A DNA stretch of 64,000 nt from BOG-994 sp049514215 (GCA_049514215.1 JBEKVI010000014.1:1-64000), one strand, 5' to 3'. Counted from the first letter of the stretch, positions 34,470 to 43,628 are shown. Notes: generated from the letters alone by a model not told the origin. Made by a program: numbers and translations.

Positions 34470-35711
34470 ATGCCTGAATTCGACGTCGCCATCATCGGTG
34501 CTGGACCGGCTGGCGCCAGCTCCGCGATTCTCCTAAGACGCCTTGGGCTGACCGTGGCGCTTCTGGACCGTGCCCAATTTCCCCGCGACAAGATTTGCGG
34601 AGATGGCATCACGCCGCGTGGCGCGCGCGCCCTGTCGCGGCTGGGACTGCTCGAGAAGATTCTTCCCCTGGCTCAGCCGCACCGCGGGGTGACGATTCGC
34701 GGCGCAGGAGGCCGATCATTTAGCATTCCCTTCGAGCGCGAGGCCGGCTTCCCATCGGACCTGCTCGTCATCCCGAGGCGGGTGCTTGACAACGTGCTGG
34801 TCGAGCATGCAAAGGAACAGGGCGCGACGTTCTTCTCCGGGGTCAAGGTCGAAAGCGTGCGCGAGCTCGGCCACGGACGAACCGAAATCCTCGCTGCCGA
34901 AGGTCCTGTTCTGCAGTGCCGCCTTGCGGTCTTTGCCAGCGGCGCCGAATCACAGCTGCTGCGCGCCGTGGGGCTGCTCTCCTCCAAGCCACTCCTGGAG
35001 CATGCGGCGCGCGCCTACTTCGAAAACGTCGACGGATTGGACCAGAACGTCACTCTCTTTTTCGATGGCGTCGACATGCCCGGTTACGGCTGGATTTTTC
35101 CGACCGGGGCGCGCTCGGCCAATATTGGTTGCGGCGTGTTCGACCAGCGTGGAACGCAGCAAGCCAAGCGCCTTGCACATCTCGTGGCCGAACACCCCCT
35201 GCTGGTTTCGATGCTGAAAAACGCCCGGCAGGTGGAGCCGATTCGGGCCTATCCCTTGCGCACCGATTTTCGGCCGGCGTATGCCGGAGTCGGCGCACGA
35301 GTGTGTGTGGGCGAAGCCGCGGGTCTGGTAAATCCCATCACCGGCGAAGGCATCGACTACGCGTTCGAATCCGCCGAGTTTTTGGCACAGGCAGCGAAGC
35401 TGCACTGGAACTCGACGTCCGGGGTTCCGCATGCCCTTGTCGAGAACTATCGGGCGCGTCTGCGCCGCCGCTTCGCACTACGCTTTCGGTTCTACCGCTG
35501 GGTTCAGCATCGTTGCCTAAGCGGCGCCGATTCGGCCGACTTTCTTGGCCTCATCGAACACTCTCCAGCGCTTCGGCGTGCGCTGGTCGACGGGCTGTTC
35601 GGCCGTTCACGCCTTTCGACCTATCTCAACCCCCCGGTCTTGGGCGCGGGCCTGCGCATGGCGCTTTTTGCGCGCCACCCCAGCGAGCAAGGGCTGCCGC
35701 CTACGCCCTAG
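34470..35711 (+). CDS. FAD-dependent oxidoreductase of the geranylgeranyl reductase family
   Basis: 413 residues from ATG 34470. FAD loop IIGAGPAGASSAILLRRLG, then FPRDKICGDGITPRGARAL, with the C-G-D-G typical of geranylgeranyl reductases and related PHBH-fold enzymes. The second FAD motif is CVGEAAGLVNPITGEGIDYA. Family members saturate isoprenoid double bonds or dehalogenate; in bacteria without chlorophyll or archaeal lipids the substrate is often unknown, with quinone or isoprenoid side chains as candidates. Its stop codon overlaps the maeB stop on the other strand (CTAG). Confidence 0.85.
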   Translation: MPEFDVAIIGAGPAGASSAILLRRLGLTVALLDRAQFPRDKICGDGITPRGARALSRLGLLEKILPLAQPHRGVTIRGAGGRSFSIPFEREAGFPSDLLVIPRRVLDNVLVEHAKEQGATFFSGVKVESVRELGHGRTEILAAEGPVLQCRLAVFASGAESQLLRAVGLLSSKPLLEHAARAYFENVDGLDQNVTLFFDGVDMPGYGWIFPTGARSANIGCGVFDQRGTQQAKRLAHLVAEHPLLVSMLKNARQVEPIRAYPLRTDFRPAYAGVGARVCVGEAAGLVNPITGEGIDYAFESAEFLAQAAKLHWNSTSGVPHALVENYRARLRRRFALRFRFYRWVQHRCLSGADSADFLGLIEHSPALRRALVDGLFGRSRLSTYLNPPVLGAGLRMALFARHPSEQGLPPTP

Positions 35712-37990
35712 CGCGATGCGTTGGCGTCCACAACGGTCAGCGCTGTGACGTTGACAATGCGCCGTACCGTAGCCGAGGGCGTGAGGATCGTGACCGCGCG
35801 ATTGCAGCCCAATAGAATCGGGCCGATCGCGATGCCGTTTCCCGCTGCCGTCTTTAGCAGATTGTAGGAAATGTTCGCCGCTTCAATGTTGGGCATGACC
35901 AGAAGATTCGCCTCGCCGGTCAAGGTCGTATCGGGCAGGATGGACTTGCGCAACGCCTCGTCGAGGGCGCAATCCCCGTGCATTTCGCCATCGACTTCCA
36001 AATCGGGGGCGCTCTCACGCAGGAGCGCGAGCGTCTCGCGCATCTTGACTGCCGATGGGCAGTCGCTCGTTCCGAAATTGGAGTGCGAGAGCATCGCGAC
36101 CTTGGGTTCGATACCAAAACGCCGCAATTCCTCGGCGGCGAGCTTCGTGATCTCGGCAAGCTGCGATGCCGTCGGATTCTCGTTGACGTGGGTGTCGAGG
36201 ATAAACACCTGCCGGCCGGGCAGAATCAGACCATTCATGGCGCCGTAGACATTCACGCCCGGGCGCTTGCCCAGCACCTGATCGATGTAGACGAGATGGC
36301 GGTTGGTTTGGCTGATGGTGCCGCAGATCATGCCGTCGGCCTCGCCGAAGTGCATGAGCATGGCCCCGATGAGCGTGGTGCGCCGACGCATTTCCAGTCG
36401 CGCGTACTGGGCCGTTACCCCGTGCCGCGAGCGCATCTTGTGATAGGCCTGCCAGTAGTCGCGAAAGCGTTGGTCGTGCTCCGTGTTCACCACGACAAAA
36501 TCCTCGCCGGGCTTCAGTCGCAGACCGTAGCGCACCAGGCGCTGCGCGATCACCTCGGGTCGACCGATGAGAATCGGATGGGCCAGCTGTTCGTCGACGA
36601 TGACCTGGACAGCCCGCAGGATGCGCTCTTCTTCGCCTTCGGCAAAGACGATGCGCTTGCGCGCCGGGTCGGCCTTGCGCGCCAAGGCGAACAGCGGCTT
36701 CATGAGCGTGCCGCTGTGGTAGACGAACTGCTGCAGCTGCTGCGTATAGGCTTCCATGTCCGCGATGGGCCGACTGGCGACGCCCGACTCCATGGCCGCG
36801 CGAGCGACCGCGGGCGCAATCTTGACGATCAGTCGCGGATCGAAGGGTTTGGGTATCAGATACTCAGGGCCGAAGGAAAGGTCATGGATGCCGTAGGCAG
36901 TCGCGACAATATCGCTTTGTTCCTGGCGCGCGAGCTCGGCGAGCGCGTTCACAGTGGCGATTTCCATGGCCCGCGTAATCGTCGTGGCGCCCGAATCGAG
37001 AGCGCCCCGGAAGATAAACGGAAAACACAGGACGTTATTGACCTGATTGGGGTAGTCAGTTCGACCCGTAGCGACAATGGCGTCCGGCCGTACTTCGCGG
37101 ACCAGTTCGGGCATGATCTCGGGCGTCGGATTGGCGAGGGCAAGGATGATGGGTTTGCGACCCATCGTCTTGACCATGTCCTGGGTCAGGACCCCACCGG
37201 CCGAGAGTCCCAGAAAGAGGTCTGCGCCGACGATCACCTCCGCCAGGCTGCGCAGGGCGGTCGGCTGGGCAAAGCGCTCCTTATCCGGATCCATGAGTTC
37301 CGCGCGGCCGCGATACACCACACCGGCCAAGTCGGTGAGCCAGATGTTCTGGATGGGAAGCCCCAGGTCGACCAGAAGGTCCACACAGGCCAGTGCCGCG
37401 GCGCCTGCCCCCGAGACGACCAGCTTGATCTCGCGAATGTCCTTCTCGACGACGTGCAAACCGTTTTGCACCGCGGCCCCAACGATGATCGCAGTTCCGT
37501 GCTGGTCGTCGTGAAACACCGGAATCTTCATGCGCGCGCGCAGCTGGCGCTCGACATAGAAGCATTCCGGCGCCTTGATGTCCTCGAGGTTCACGCCCCC
37601 GAATGTGGGCTCGAGCGAGGCGATGATGTCGCACAGCTTGTCAGGGTCGAGTTCGTTGATCTCGATGTCGAACACGTCGATACCGGCGAACTTCTTGAAC
37701 AGGACCGCCTTGCCCTCCATCACCGGTTTGCCGGCCAAAGGGCCAATCGCGCCCAAACCCAGGACCGCGGTTCCATTGGTAATGACGCCCACGAGGTTGC
37801 CGCGCGCCGTGTAGCGAAACGCATTGGCCGGGTCGGCCACAATCTCTTCGCAGGCGGCAGCCACCCCCGGCGAGTACGCAAGGCCGAGATCGGACTGGTT
37901 GACGAGTTGCTTGGTCGGAGTAACCGAGATCTTTCCCGGCCGCGGGAATTCATGATATTCGAGGGCCGCTTGCCGCAGGCGGTCGGACAT
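35708..37990 (-). CDS. maeB: NADP-dependent malic enzyme with phosphotransacetylase-like domain
   Basis: 760 residues, the large MaeB form. Residues about 20-160: malic N-terminal domain (VTPTKQLVNQSDLGLAYSPG, FKKFAGIDVFDIEIN). About 165-400: nucleotide domain (VSGAGAAALACVDLL, SAGGVLTQDMV). About 430-760: PTA-like domain (KRIVFAEGEEERILRA, GAMLMHFGEADGMICGT split as GAMLMHFGEADGMI), which is regulatory and binds acetyl-CoA rather than acting as a phosphotransacetylase. Converts malate to pyruvate, CO2 and NADPH. Convergent with the preceding flavoprotein. Confidence 0.96.
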   Translation of the reverse strand: MSDRLRQAALEYHEFPRPGKISVTPTKQLVNQSDLGLAYSPGVAAACEEIVADPANAFRYTARGNLVGVITNGTAVLGLGAIGPLAGKPVMEGKAVLFKKFAGIDVFDIEINELDPDKLCDIIASLEPTFGGVNLEDIKAPECFYVERQLRARMKIPVFHDDQHGTAIIVGAAVQNGLHVVEKDIREIKLVVSGAGAAALACVDLLVDLGLPIQNIWLTDLAGVVYRGRAELMDPDKERFAQPTALRSLAEVIVGADLFLGLSAGGVLTQDMVKTMGRKPIILALANPTPEIMPELVREVRPDAIVATGRTDYPNQVNNVLCFPFIFRGALDSGATTITRAMEIATVNALAELARQEQSDIVATAYGIHDLSFGPEYLIPKPFDPRLIVKIAPAVARAAMESGVASRPIADMEAYTQQLQQFVYHSGTLMKPLFALARKADPARKRIVFAEGEEERILRAVQVIVDEQLAHPILIGRPEVIAQRLVRYGLRLKPGEDFVVVNTEHDQRFRDYWQAYHKMRSRHGVTAQYARLEMRRRTTLIGAMLMHFGEADGMICGTISQTNRHLVYIDQVLGKRPGVNVYGAMNGLILPGRQVFILDTHVNENPTASQLAEITKLAAEELRRFGIEPKVAMLSHSNFGTSDCPSAVKMRETLALLRESAPDLEVDGEMHGDCALDEALRKSILPDTTLTGEANLLVMPNIEAANISYNLLKTAAGNGIAIGPILLGCNRAVTILTPSATVRRIVNVTALTVVDANASR

Positions 37991-38162
37991 GATTGTTTCC
38001 TCGGTGAAAGAGTCCGATGGCGCGATCCGCTCTGAACACGCGCGCTCGCACTCGGTGTGAGCGGATTCTAGCAGACCGACCGTGGCGCGCTGCGGTATCG
38101 AAATCCGCGCACCTGGAGCTGGGCTACACTGGATGCCCTATTGGATCGACCCTTATCACTTC

Positions 38163-39377
38163 ATGAACGCTTTCCTCGATCTCGCATTGCGCACCGAACG
38201 GATCGAACCGTTCCACGCCATGGAACTGATGAAACGTGCGCACGCCTTCGAGCGCTCGGGCCGCTCGATCGTCCATATGACCATTGGTGAGCCTGACTTC
38301 ACGGCGCCGCCTGAAGTCGTGGAGGCGCTCGCCGCGGGGATGGCGGCGCAGCGCTCCCGCTACACCCCGGCCTTGGGCATCTTCGAGCTGCGCGCGGCCA
38401 TCGCCAACTTCTACCGTGAGAGATACGGACTGACCGTCCCGGCGGAGCAGATCGTGGTCACCGCCGGCGCTTCAGGCGCGCTGCTTTTGACCATGGCAGC
38501 GCTCGTGAACCCGGGCGATGAGATTCTCATGCCGGACCCGACCTACCCTTGCAATCGGCACTTTGTCAGCGCATTCGACGGCCATGCCCGCCTTATACCG
38601 GCAGGCCCCGCGGACCGATTCCAGCTCTCGGCCGAGATGGTCCGACAAAACTGGAGCCCGGTGACACGCGGGGTCCTGGTCGCCTCCCCCTCCAACCCGA
38701 CCGGCACCTCGATCGCGTTTCACGAGCTGGAGTCGATCGCCGCAGAAGCGCGCCGCCACGGCGGCGTGACGATCGTCGATGAGATCTACCATTCCCTGTC
38801 CTATGACGAGCACCCCAGAAGCGCGCTGGAACTCATTCTAGGCGGCGCCCAGGACGTGATCATTTTGAACAGTTTCTCAAAATATTTCTGCATGACGGGC
38901 TGGCGCTTGGGGTGGCTCGTCTGTCCGGCTGCGTGGGTACCCACGTTCGAGAAGCTCGCGCAGAATCTGTTCATCTGCGCGTCGGCCCTGGCCCAGCATG
39001 CCGCGCTCGCGTGCTTTAGTCCCGCGACCCTGGCGATCTGTGAGCAACGCAAGGCTGAACTGCGGCGACGGCGCGACTATATCGTCCCCGCGCTCAGCGC
39101 GCTCGGGTTCGGCATTCCAGTGCGACCCGATGGGGCCTTCTATATTTATACGGACATCAGCAAATTCAGCAGCGACAGCGGCCTTTTCGCCGACGAGTTG
39201 CTCGAAAAGGCCGGAGTGGCAGTCGTGCCGGGAGTTGATTTCGGGCAAAACGAGCCACAGCGCTGGCTGCGCCTGTCGTACGCCACTTCGCTGTCGAATC
39301 TGGAAGAAGCGGTACGGCGGCTATCCGTGTTCATTCAAGACCGGGCGCTTAGTCCGCGCTCGGAGGTCGGAGCCTAA
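38163..39377 (+). CDS. Class I/II PLP-dependent aminotransferase
   Basis: 404 residues from ATG 38163. HMTIGEPDFTAPPEV, AGASGALLLTMAALVNPGDEI (TAGASGALLL), SPSNPTGTSI, VDEIYHSL and the PLP lysine Lys240 in NSFSKYFCMTGWRLG are fold-type I aspartate-aminotransferase motifs. YTDISKF near the end carries the aromatic residue region and RLSYATS the carboxylate-binding Arg. Substrate is not clear; aspartate, aromatic or branched amino acids are all possible. Upstream it is 172 bases from maeB with divergent orientation; its stop overlaps the next gene's stop. Confidence 0.88.
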   Translation: MNAFLDLALRTERIEPFHAMELMKRAHAFERSGRSIVHMTIGEPDFTAPPEVVEALAAGMAAQRSRYTPALGIFELRAAIANFYRERYGLTVPAEQIVVTAGASGALLLTMAALVNPGDEILMPDPTYPCNRHFVSAFDGHARLIPAGPADRFQLSAEMVRQNWSPVTRGVLVASPSNPTGTSIAFHELESIAAEARRHGGVTIVDEIYHSLSYDEHPRSALELILGGAQDVIILNSFSKYFCMTGWRLGWLVCPAAWVPTFEKLAQNLFICASALAQHAALACFSPATLAICEQRKAELRRRRDYIVPALSALGFGIPVRPDGAFYIYTDISKFSSDSGLFADELLEKAGVAVVPGVDFGQNEPQRWLRLSYATSLSNLEEAVRRLSVFIQDRALSPRSEVGA

Positions 39378-40249
39378 AGCGCAGCGAGTTTGCGGGGCGT
39401 CGCCGCCTCGGCATTGTGCTGCGCTTCCGCCCCTCGCGCCGTCGGAAGCGTCTTGGGCGCAGGCGCTACCACTGGTGTGATTGGCGGATTGCCGCCGCGG
39501 GCAGCCAGTTCGATGCGGTCGCGCTCTTGCAGCACGCGCAGCCCATAGCTTGTCCCTTCCTCACTGGTCGAGCCGACATAGAGGCGCAGGCCGTCTCGGA
39601 CCGAGCCCCCCCGGCGGATACAGTCCTTAAGGATGAAGGCGCCGATCTTGATATTGGCGACCGGGTCGAGCGCTGCATGCGGGCCCCCGAACTCCTCGAA
39701 CTTGGAGCTATGGACCTTGGACATCACCTGCATGAGCCCCTGCGCGCCCACACCGCTTTCGGCGAAGGGGTTAAAACCCGACTCGACACCGATCACAGCC
39801 AGAAGCAAGGCGGGATCAAGGCCCACGTCGCGCCCTGTGCTATAGGACTCGTGGACCATGAGCGCGATGGCCTCCGCGCTCAGATGATACTTGCGCGCCA
39901 GGTAGCGGGTCACGCTCGCCTGACCGGCAGCGGTCGCCTGAGCAGGCAAAACATCCGGCTCGCGGCGCCCCTCGTTGTCGCCAGACGGCTGCGCCGGTGC
40001 GGAGTCGGCCACGGGTTCGGCCGACGCGCTGCGAATGCCCATGACACCGGTCAGAAATCCGCTGCTTTCGTCTCCGGGGAGCGTGGGCGTGAGCGGGCTT
40101 TCGCCGGGAATGTGCACTGGGCCCCGCGCCATGACCAGGATGAGCGAAAACACGGCCGTAAGCCCCACCAGGGCCAAGCCGTTTCGCATGAAGGGTAGGG
40201 ACACCAAAATGGTGTCGCGCAGCGTATTGCGCATCATTTGTTTATTCAT
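39374..40249 (-). CDS. Lytic transglycosylase (SLT family 1), membrane-anchored
   Basis: 291 residues from ATG 40249, four bases after a GAGGAGG ribosome site; an upstream in-frame ATG has none. Residues about 25-45 (GLALVGLTAVFSLILVMA) anchor it. The SLT domain near 130-250 holds AVIGVESGFNPFAES with the catalytic Glu, GAQGLMQVM and ALDPVANIKIGA. It cleaves the beta-1,4 bond of peptidoglycan. The region between is Pro/Ser/Ala-rich linker. It ends on the opposite strand to the aminotransferase with overlapping stops. Confidence 0.9.
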   Translation of the reverse strand: MNKQMMRNTLRDTILVSLPFMRNGLALVGLTAVFSLILVMARGPVHIPGESPLTPTLPGDESSGFLTGVMGIRSASAEPVADSAPAQPSGDNEGRREPDVLPAQATAAGQASVTRYLARKYHLSAEAIALMVHESYSTGRDVGLDPALLLAVIGVESGFNPFAESGVGAQGLMQVMSKVHSSKFEEFGGPHAALDPVANIKIGAFILKDCIRRGGSVRDGLRLYVGSTSEEGTSYGLRVLQERDRIELAARGGNPPITPVVAPAPKTLPTARGAEAQHNAEAATPRKLAAL

Positions 40250-40704
40250 CGAACCTCCTCGTACTGCACGACGGCTTCTTGGCATTCCTTGCGGAAAACT
40301 TATTCAGCGCCTTCGCGAATTACTTGGATCGGCATGCTCGGCCCGAGGAAGGGCATTTTTGTGGCAGCCGGTGGCGCGCCCCGAACACATGCCGGAGGAT
40401 CCGGCAGAGGTGCGCACCGTTGATTCGGGCAGGAGCCGAAGCTCCCATGCTGCTTGGGTTAGTGGGCGCCCGATGGCCCGTGAGTCTGATCAGATCCGAC
40501 CCGGATAGACAGCTTTGGGACAGTCCGCATCAAGTAGTAGCGGACTTTAGGGAATGCTTTGGCACCCGTCAATCCAACAATTGTCATGCGTCTGTTCTAC
40601 CGCAACCGAGCGCATGATACCCCAATGGCCCACTCCATGGCCCGGATAAGACATGCGATCGACGGCCTTCACGTATCATCCTCGGCTGGCGAAATGACAG
40701 CGCC
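40250..40704. other. Intergenic region between the transglycosylase and ubiD, no gene supported
   Basis: About 455 bases. A plus-strand open frame at 40279-40617 has no ribosome site and no recognisable protein features, so I do not call it. No tRNA cloverleaf or known riboswitch core was recognised. It contains one clear inverted repeat (listed separately) and presumably the promoters of both divergent genes. Confidence 0.6.
40522..40546. repeat. Seven-base inverted repeat upstream of ubiD
   Basis: AGTCCGC (40522-40528), 11 bases, GCGGACT (40540-40546). Perfect arms. It could be an RNA hairpin in a ubiD leader or the end of a small RNA; TTT follows on the plus strand but no real U tract. 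Confidence 0.45.
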
Positions 40705-42273
40705 GTGCCGATGTATACACAGAACTTCCCCGATTCGATCTCCGTGACATCCATTAAATACAAAGACTTACGCGAATTCATGGCCAACCTTGAGAGGGTT
40801 GGAGCCTTAAGGCGGGTCCGAGTTCCGGTTTCGCCCCGATTACAGATGACCGAAGTTTGTGATCGACTGCTCAGGGCGGGGGGCCCGGCCGTGCTCTTCG
40901 AAAATCCGGCCGGTTATTCGATCCCGGTGCTCGCCAATCTATTCGGCACAACCGAAAGGGTGGCTCAGGGTATGGGCGCCGCCTCGCCCGAGGAGCTGCG
41001 CGAGATCGGAAAGACCCTTGCGGCGCTGCGCGAACCCGAACCCTTAAAGGGACTGAAAGACGCGGCGCGCCTGGGCTCGCTCGTGAAGGCCGTCTGGGAC
41101 ATGGCACCGCGCACGGTCAAGAGTCCGTCCTGCCAGGAACTGGTCTGGGAAAATGACGAGGTTGAGTTAGCCCGGCTTCCCATCCAGACATGCTGGCCTG
41201 ATGACGCAGGTCCGCTCATCACCTGGGGCCTTGTCATCACACGTGGCCCGCAGGACATCCCGAATCCCCGGCGCCGACAAAATCTGGGCATCTATCGCCA
41301 GCAGGTCGTGGCCCGCAACAAGGTGATCCTGCGGTGGCTCGCCCACCGGGGCGGCGCCCTCGATTTTCGCGATTTCTCGCTGGCCTCCCCGGGACGCCCG
41401 TTTCCCGTCGCCGTCGCGCTCGGGGCCGATCCCGCCACCATTCTCGGTGCCGTAACCCCCGTGCCCGATACCCTCTCGGAATATCAGTTTGCCGGTCTTC
41501 TGCGGGGCGCGAAAACCGAAGTGAGCACCTGCATTGGTTCTGAACTCCAGGTTCCAGCCACGGCCGAAATCGTGCTCGAAGGGCATATTCAGCCCGATCC
41601 CACGGCACCACCCCGTCCCGGGACCGTTCCCGGCTACGAGCATGCGCAGGAGGGACCGTTTGGGGACCACACTGGCTACTACAACGAACAGGAGTGGTTT
41701 CCGGTTCTGACCATCGATCGCATTACGATGCGCCGCGATCCCATCTATCACTCCACCTACACGGGAAAGCCGCCGGACGAACCGGCCGTGCTGGGTATGG
41801 CGCTCAATGAGGTCTTCATACCATTACTGCAAAAGCAGTTTCCCGAGATCGTCGATTTTTTCCTGCCGCCGGAAGGCTGCAGCTATCGGCTTGCGATCGT
41901 GGCAATCAAAAAAGCCTACCCCGGCCACGCGAAGCGCATAGCGTTCGGGGTCTGGAGCTATCTGCGCCAGTTCATGTACACAAAATTCATCATCGTCGTC
42001 GATCACGATATCAACATACGCCAATGGACGGAAGTCGTCTGGGCCTTGACAACGCGCGTGGACGCCCTGCGAGACACGACTCTGGTGGACAATACCCCCA
42101 TCGACTACTTGGACTTTGCCTCGCCCCGATCCGGGCTCGGCTCGAAGATGGCCATTGACGCCACTTCGAAGTGGCCCACGGAAACCGACCGCATCTGGGG
42201 CCGTCCGATCGTCATGGATCCCGGCACAAAACTGGCCGTCGATGCGCTTTGGCCGGCCATGGGCCTGTCCTAG
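40705..42273 (+). CDS. ubiD: 3-octaprenyl-4-hydroxybenzoate carboxy-lyase UbiD
   Basis: 522 residues. Decarboxylates the polyprenyl-hydroxybenzoate intermediate in ubiquinone synthesis with prenylated FMN supplied by UbiX. KYKDLREFMANLERVGALRR is the usual UbiD start, after about 17 extra residues. NLGIYRQQVVARNKVILRW, the prFMN-binding region and EGPFGDHTGYYNEQE with the catalytic E...D region are present, and the C-terminal part KMAIDATSKWPTE matches quinone-type UbiD. No ribosome site marks the ATG at 40705; the native start may be slightly further in. ubiX is not in the window. Confidence 0.95.
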   Translation: MPMYTQNFPDSISVTSIKYKDLREFMANLERVGALRRVRVPVSPRLQMTEVCDRLLRAGGPAVLFENPAGYSIPVLANLFGTTERVAQGMGAASPEELREIGKTLAALREPEPLKGLKDAARLGSLVKAVWDMAPRTVKSPSCQELVWENDEVELARLPIQTCWPDDAGPLITWGLVITRGPQDIPNPRRRQNLGIYRQQVVARNKVILRWLAHRGGALDFRDFSLASPGRPFPVAVALGADPATILGAVTPVPDTLSEYQFAGLLRGAKTEVSTCIGSELQVPATAEIVLEGHIQPDPTAPPRPGTVPGYEHAQEGPFGDHTGYYNEQEWFPVLTIDRITMRRDPIYHSTYTGKPPDEPAVLGMALNEVFIPLLQKQFPEIVDFFLPPEGCSYRLAIVAIKKAYPGHAKRIAFGVWSYLRQFMYTKFIIVVDHDINIRQWTEVVWALTTRVDALRDTTLVDNTPIDYLDFASPRSGLGSKMAIDATSKWPTETDRIWGRPIVMDPGTKLAVDALWPAMGLS

Positions 42274-42310
42274 GAGTCGCTATTCGTTCGGACTAACAGG
42301 TGCCTCGACC

Positions 42311-42682
42311 TTAGTCCGGTTCCGACTCGACCGGCGCGCGTCGTCTCGTTTTGGGCGCCAGACGCACGATCTGCCATCCCTGCCAAAGTAGCGCCGCCAC
42401 CACCGCCCAACGCACGATGCCAACAACACTGCCACGTGACCTCACTCTCGGCCCCAGAATGCGCGCGGCCGTGGCAATGAGCGGATAGCGCCCGATGAGG
42501 CGCATCAGCATGGGCAATCCTTGGCTTGCGGCCACGCCGGGTACCGCCGCCTTCAGCAATGAAGTCCAAGCGAGCCCCCGGCGCACGTTTTGCACGGACT
42601 TTGCAAGTTCGGCCCGCTCGACTGCCGAACGCATCACGAGCAGATGCTTGCGCAACAAAATGGCGTTCTCGCGCTCGCTCAC
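42311..42682 (-). CDS. YqjK-like small protein
   Basis: 123 residues. The first part (MSERENAILLRKHLLVMRSAVERAEL) is charged and helical; one hydrophobic segment lies near 85-105 (GIVRWAVVAALLWQGWQIV). The ATG overlaps the stop of the holin-X-like gene (ATGA). In E. coli the yqjD-yqjE-yqjK genes lie together in this order and this protein takes the yqjK position, with a similar size and charged N-terminal helix. Function unknown. An overlapping frame at 42270-42713 lacks this logic and is rejected. Confidence 0.7.
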   Translation of the reverse strand: MSERENAILLRKHLLVMRSAVERAELAKSVQNVRRGLAWTSLLKAAVPGVAASQGLPMLMRLIGRYPLIATAARILGPRVRSRGSVVGIVRWAVVAALLWQGWQIVRLAPKTRRRAPVESEPD

Positions 42683-43152
42683 GTGGCCTGCCTTGCCGAC
42701 CCGCTGCCTTCATCCGGGGCAGAGGTCATCGCGGGCTTAAGGGCCGCGCGGTCTTTCTCGAGTTCGGCTAAGGTTGCAGCAAACAGCGGCGGACGACGCG
42801 ACAGCGAACGGGTCGCGTAGAAGGCAAAGGCAGCGCCGGCTGCGAGGTAGACGCCGCTTAAGATCGCCATGGCGAGGATGCGATTGTCTTCCCCCACGGC
42901 AAGCACGATCATGAGCGAGAAGACGAGCAAGGCCAGCGCGACGAACAGCAGCGCCGCCAATGCCATGACCATCAGCACGAGCAGTCGCTGGACCTCCTCT
43001 TCGATCTCGATGCCGGCCAGGGAGAGCCGGGTATGCACCATCCCGATCACCGTTGCTGCGGCTTGACGCAGCGACAGCAAGAGGGGGGGATGCTCTTCGG
43101 CGTCGGAATCGCGCATCGAAGGGGGGACTTTTCTACGCCAGGCAGCGAACAA
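42679..43152 (-). CDS. Holin-X family membrane protein (YqjE-like)
   Basis: 157 residues. Two long hydrophobic stretches, near 58-85 (LVLMVMALAALLFVALALLVF) and 95-113 (AMAILSGVYLAAGAAFAFY), fit the Holin-X/YqjE family; this is a membrane protein and not a sign of prophage. I use TTG at 43152 as start because AGGAG stands six bases before it; an ATG at 43116 has no ribosome site. It follows the DUF883 gene by 14 bases and overlaps the YqjK-like gene. Confidence 0.78.
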   Translation of the reverse strand: MFAAWRRKVPPSMRDSDAEEHPPLLLSLRQAAATVIGMVHTRLSLAGIEIEEEVQRLLVLMVMALAALLFVALALLVFSLMIVLAVGEDNRILAMAILSGVYLAAGAAFAFYATRSLSRRPPLFAATLAELEKDRAALKPAMTSAPDEGSGSARQAT

Positions 43153-43166
43153 GCGGTGCTCCTGCC

Positions 43167-43484
43167 CTACCTGCGGTTAACGAGCAGTCCGAGAAGGAAC
43201 CCAAGGCCGGCGGCGATCCCCACGGCGCGCCACGGGTTGTCGTGCACAAAGTCGTCCGTGACGCGAGCCGCTGCTTTGCTGCGCTCCAATACGAGATCCT
43301 GCATATCGGCGATCCGCTCGGAGGCCCGCTTTAACGCCACCGCAGCCTTCTCCCGCAGGTCCGCCGCCCTCTCACCGGTGGCCGTCGCTGCGGCCTTCAG
43401 AAGCTCTTCGGCGTCGGCAAGCACGACTTTCAGATCGCCAATAAGCTTATCCTTGCTTACGGTTTCCAGCTCCGTCTGGTCCAT
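43167..43484 (-). CDS. DUF883 family protein (YqjD/ElaB-like)
   Basis: 105 residues from ATG 43484, preceded by GAGAGGAAAT. A long amphipathic helix (residues 10-80, rich in Ala, Glu, Lys, Arg) leads to HDNPWRAVGIAAGLGFLLGLLVNRR, the C-terminal membrane helix with the typical NPW-A-G-AAGxGxLxG pattern. E. coli YqjD and ElaB bind ribosomes at the membrane in stationary phase; that role is known for those proteins and only inferred here. First gene of the YqjD-YqjE-YqjK-like unit. Confidence 0.88.
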   Translation of the reverse strand: MDQTELETVSKDKLIGDLKVVLADAEELLKAAATATGERAADLREKAAVALKRASERIADMQDLVLERSKAAARVTDDFVHDNPWRAVGIAAGLGFLLGLLVNRR

Positions 43485-43628
43485 GTTATTTCCTCTCTTG
43501 AGTCGTAAAAAAAGTCCGCCCGCGGTTTCACCGTGGATTCCCCGGGCAGTGTAATGCAATTCAGCAGGAGCGGCCCTTTTTGCTCCAGCAAGGAACCGAT
43601 CCGCCGGACCGCAAGTTGGCCCACGGTG

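Noticed and set aside
35708..37990. Separate phosphotransacetylase activity in MaeB
   Set aside because: The PTA-like domain of large malic enzymes is known to be regulatory and without transacetylase activity.
35978..38035. A 685-codon plus-strand frame opposite maeB
   Set aside because: Antisense of a fully conserved malic enzyme. Length is due to GC-rich third positions; no recognisable domain.
40279..40617. A 112-codon plus-strand frame in the spacer before ubiD
   Set aside because: No ribosome site and a Cys/Arg-rich sequence without hydrophobic or family pattern.
42270..42713. A 147-codon minus-strand frame overlapping the YqjK-like gene
   Set aside because: The other frame (42311-42682) has an ATGA overlap with the previous gene and YqjK-like layout; this frame is Arg/Gly-rich and featureless.
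42679..43152. Prophage remnant suggested by a holin-like protein
   Set aside because: The Holin-X family is chromosomal; the YqjD and YqjK-like neighbours and absence of phage genes argue for the yqjDEK-like housekeeping unit.
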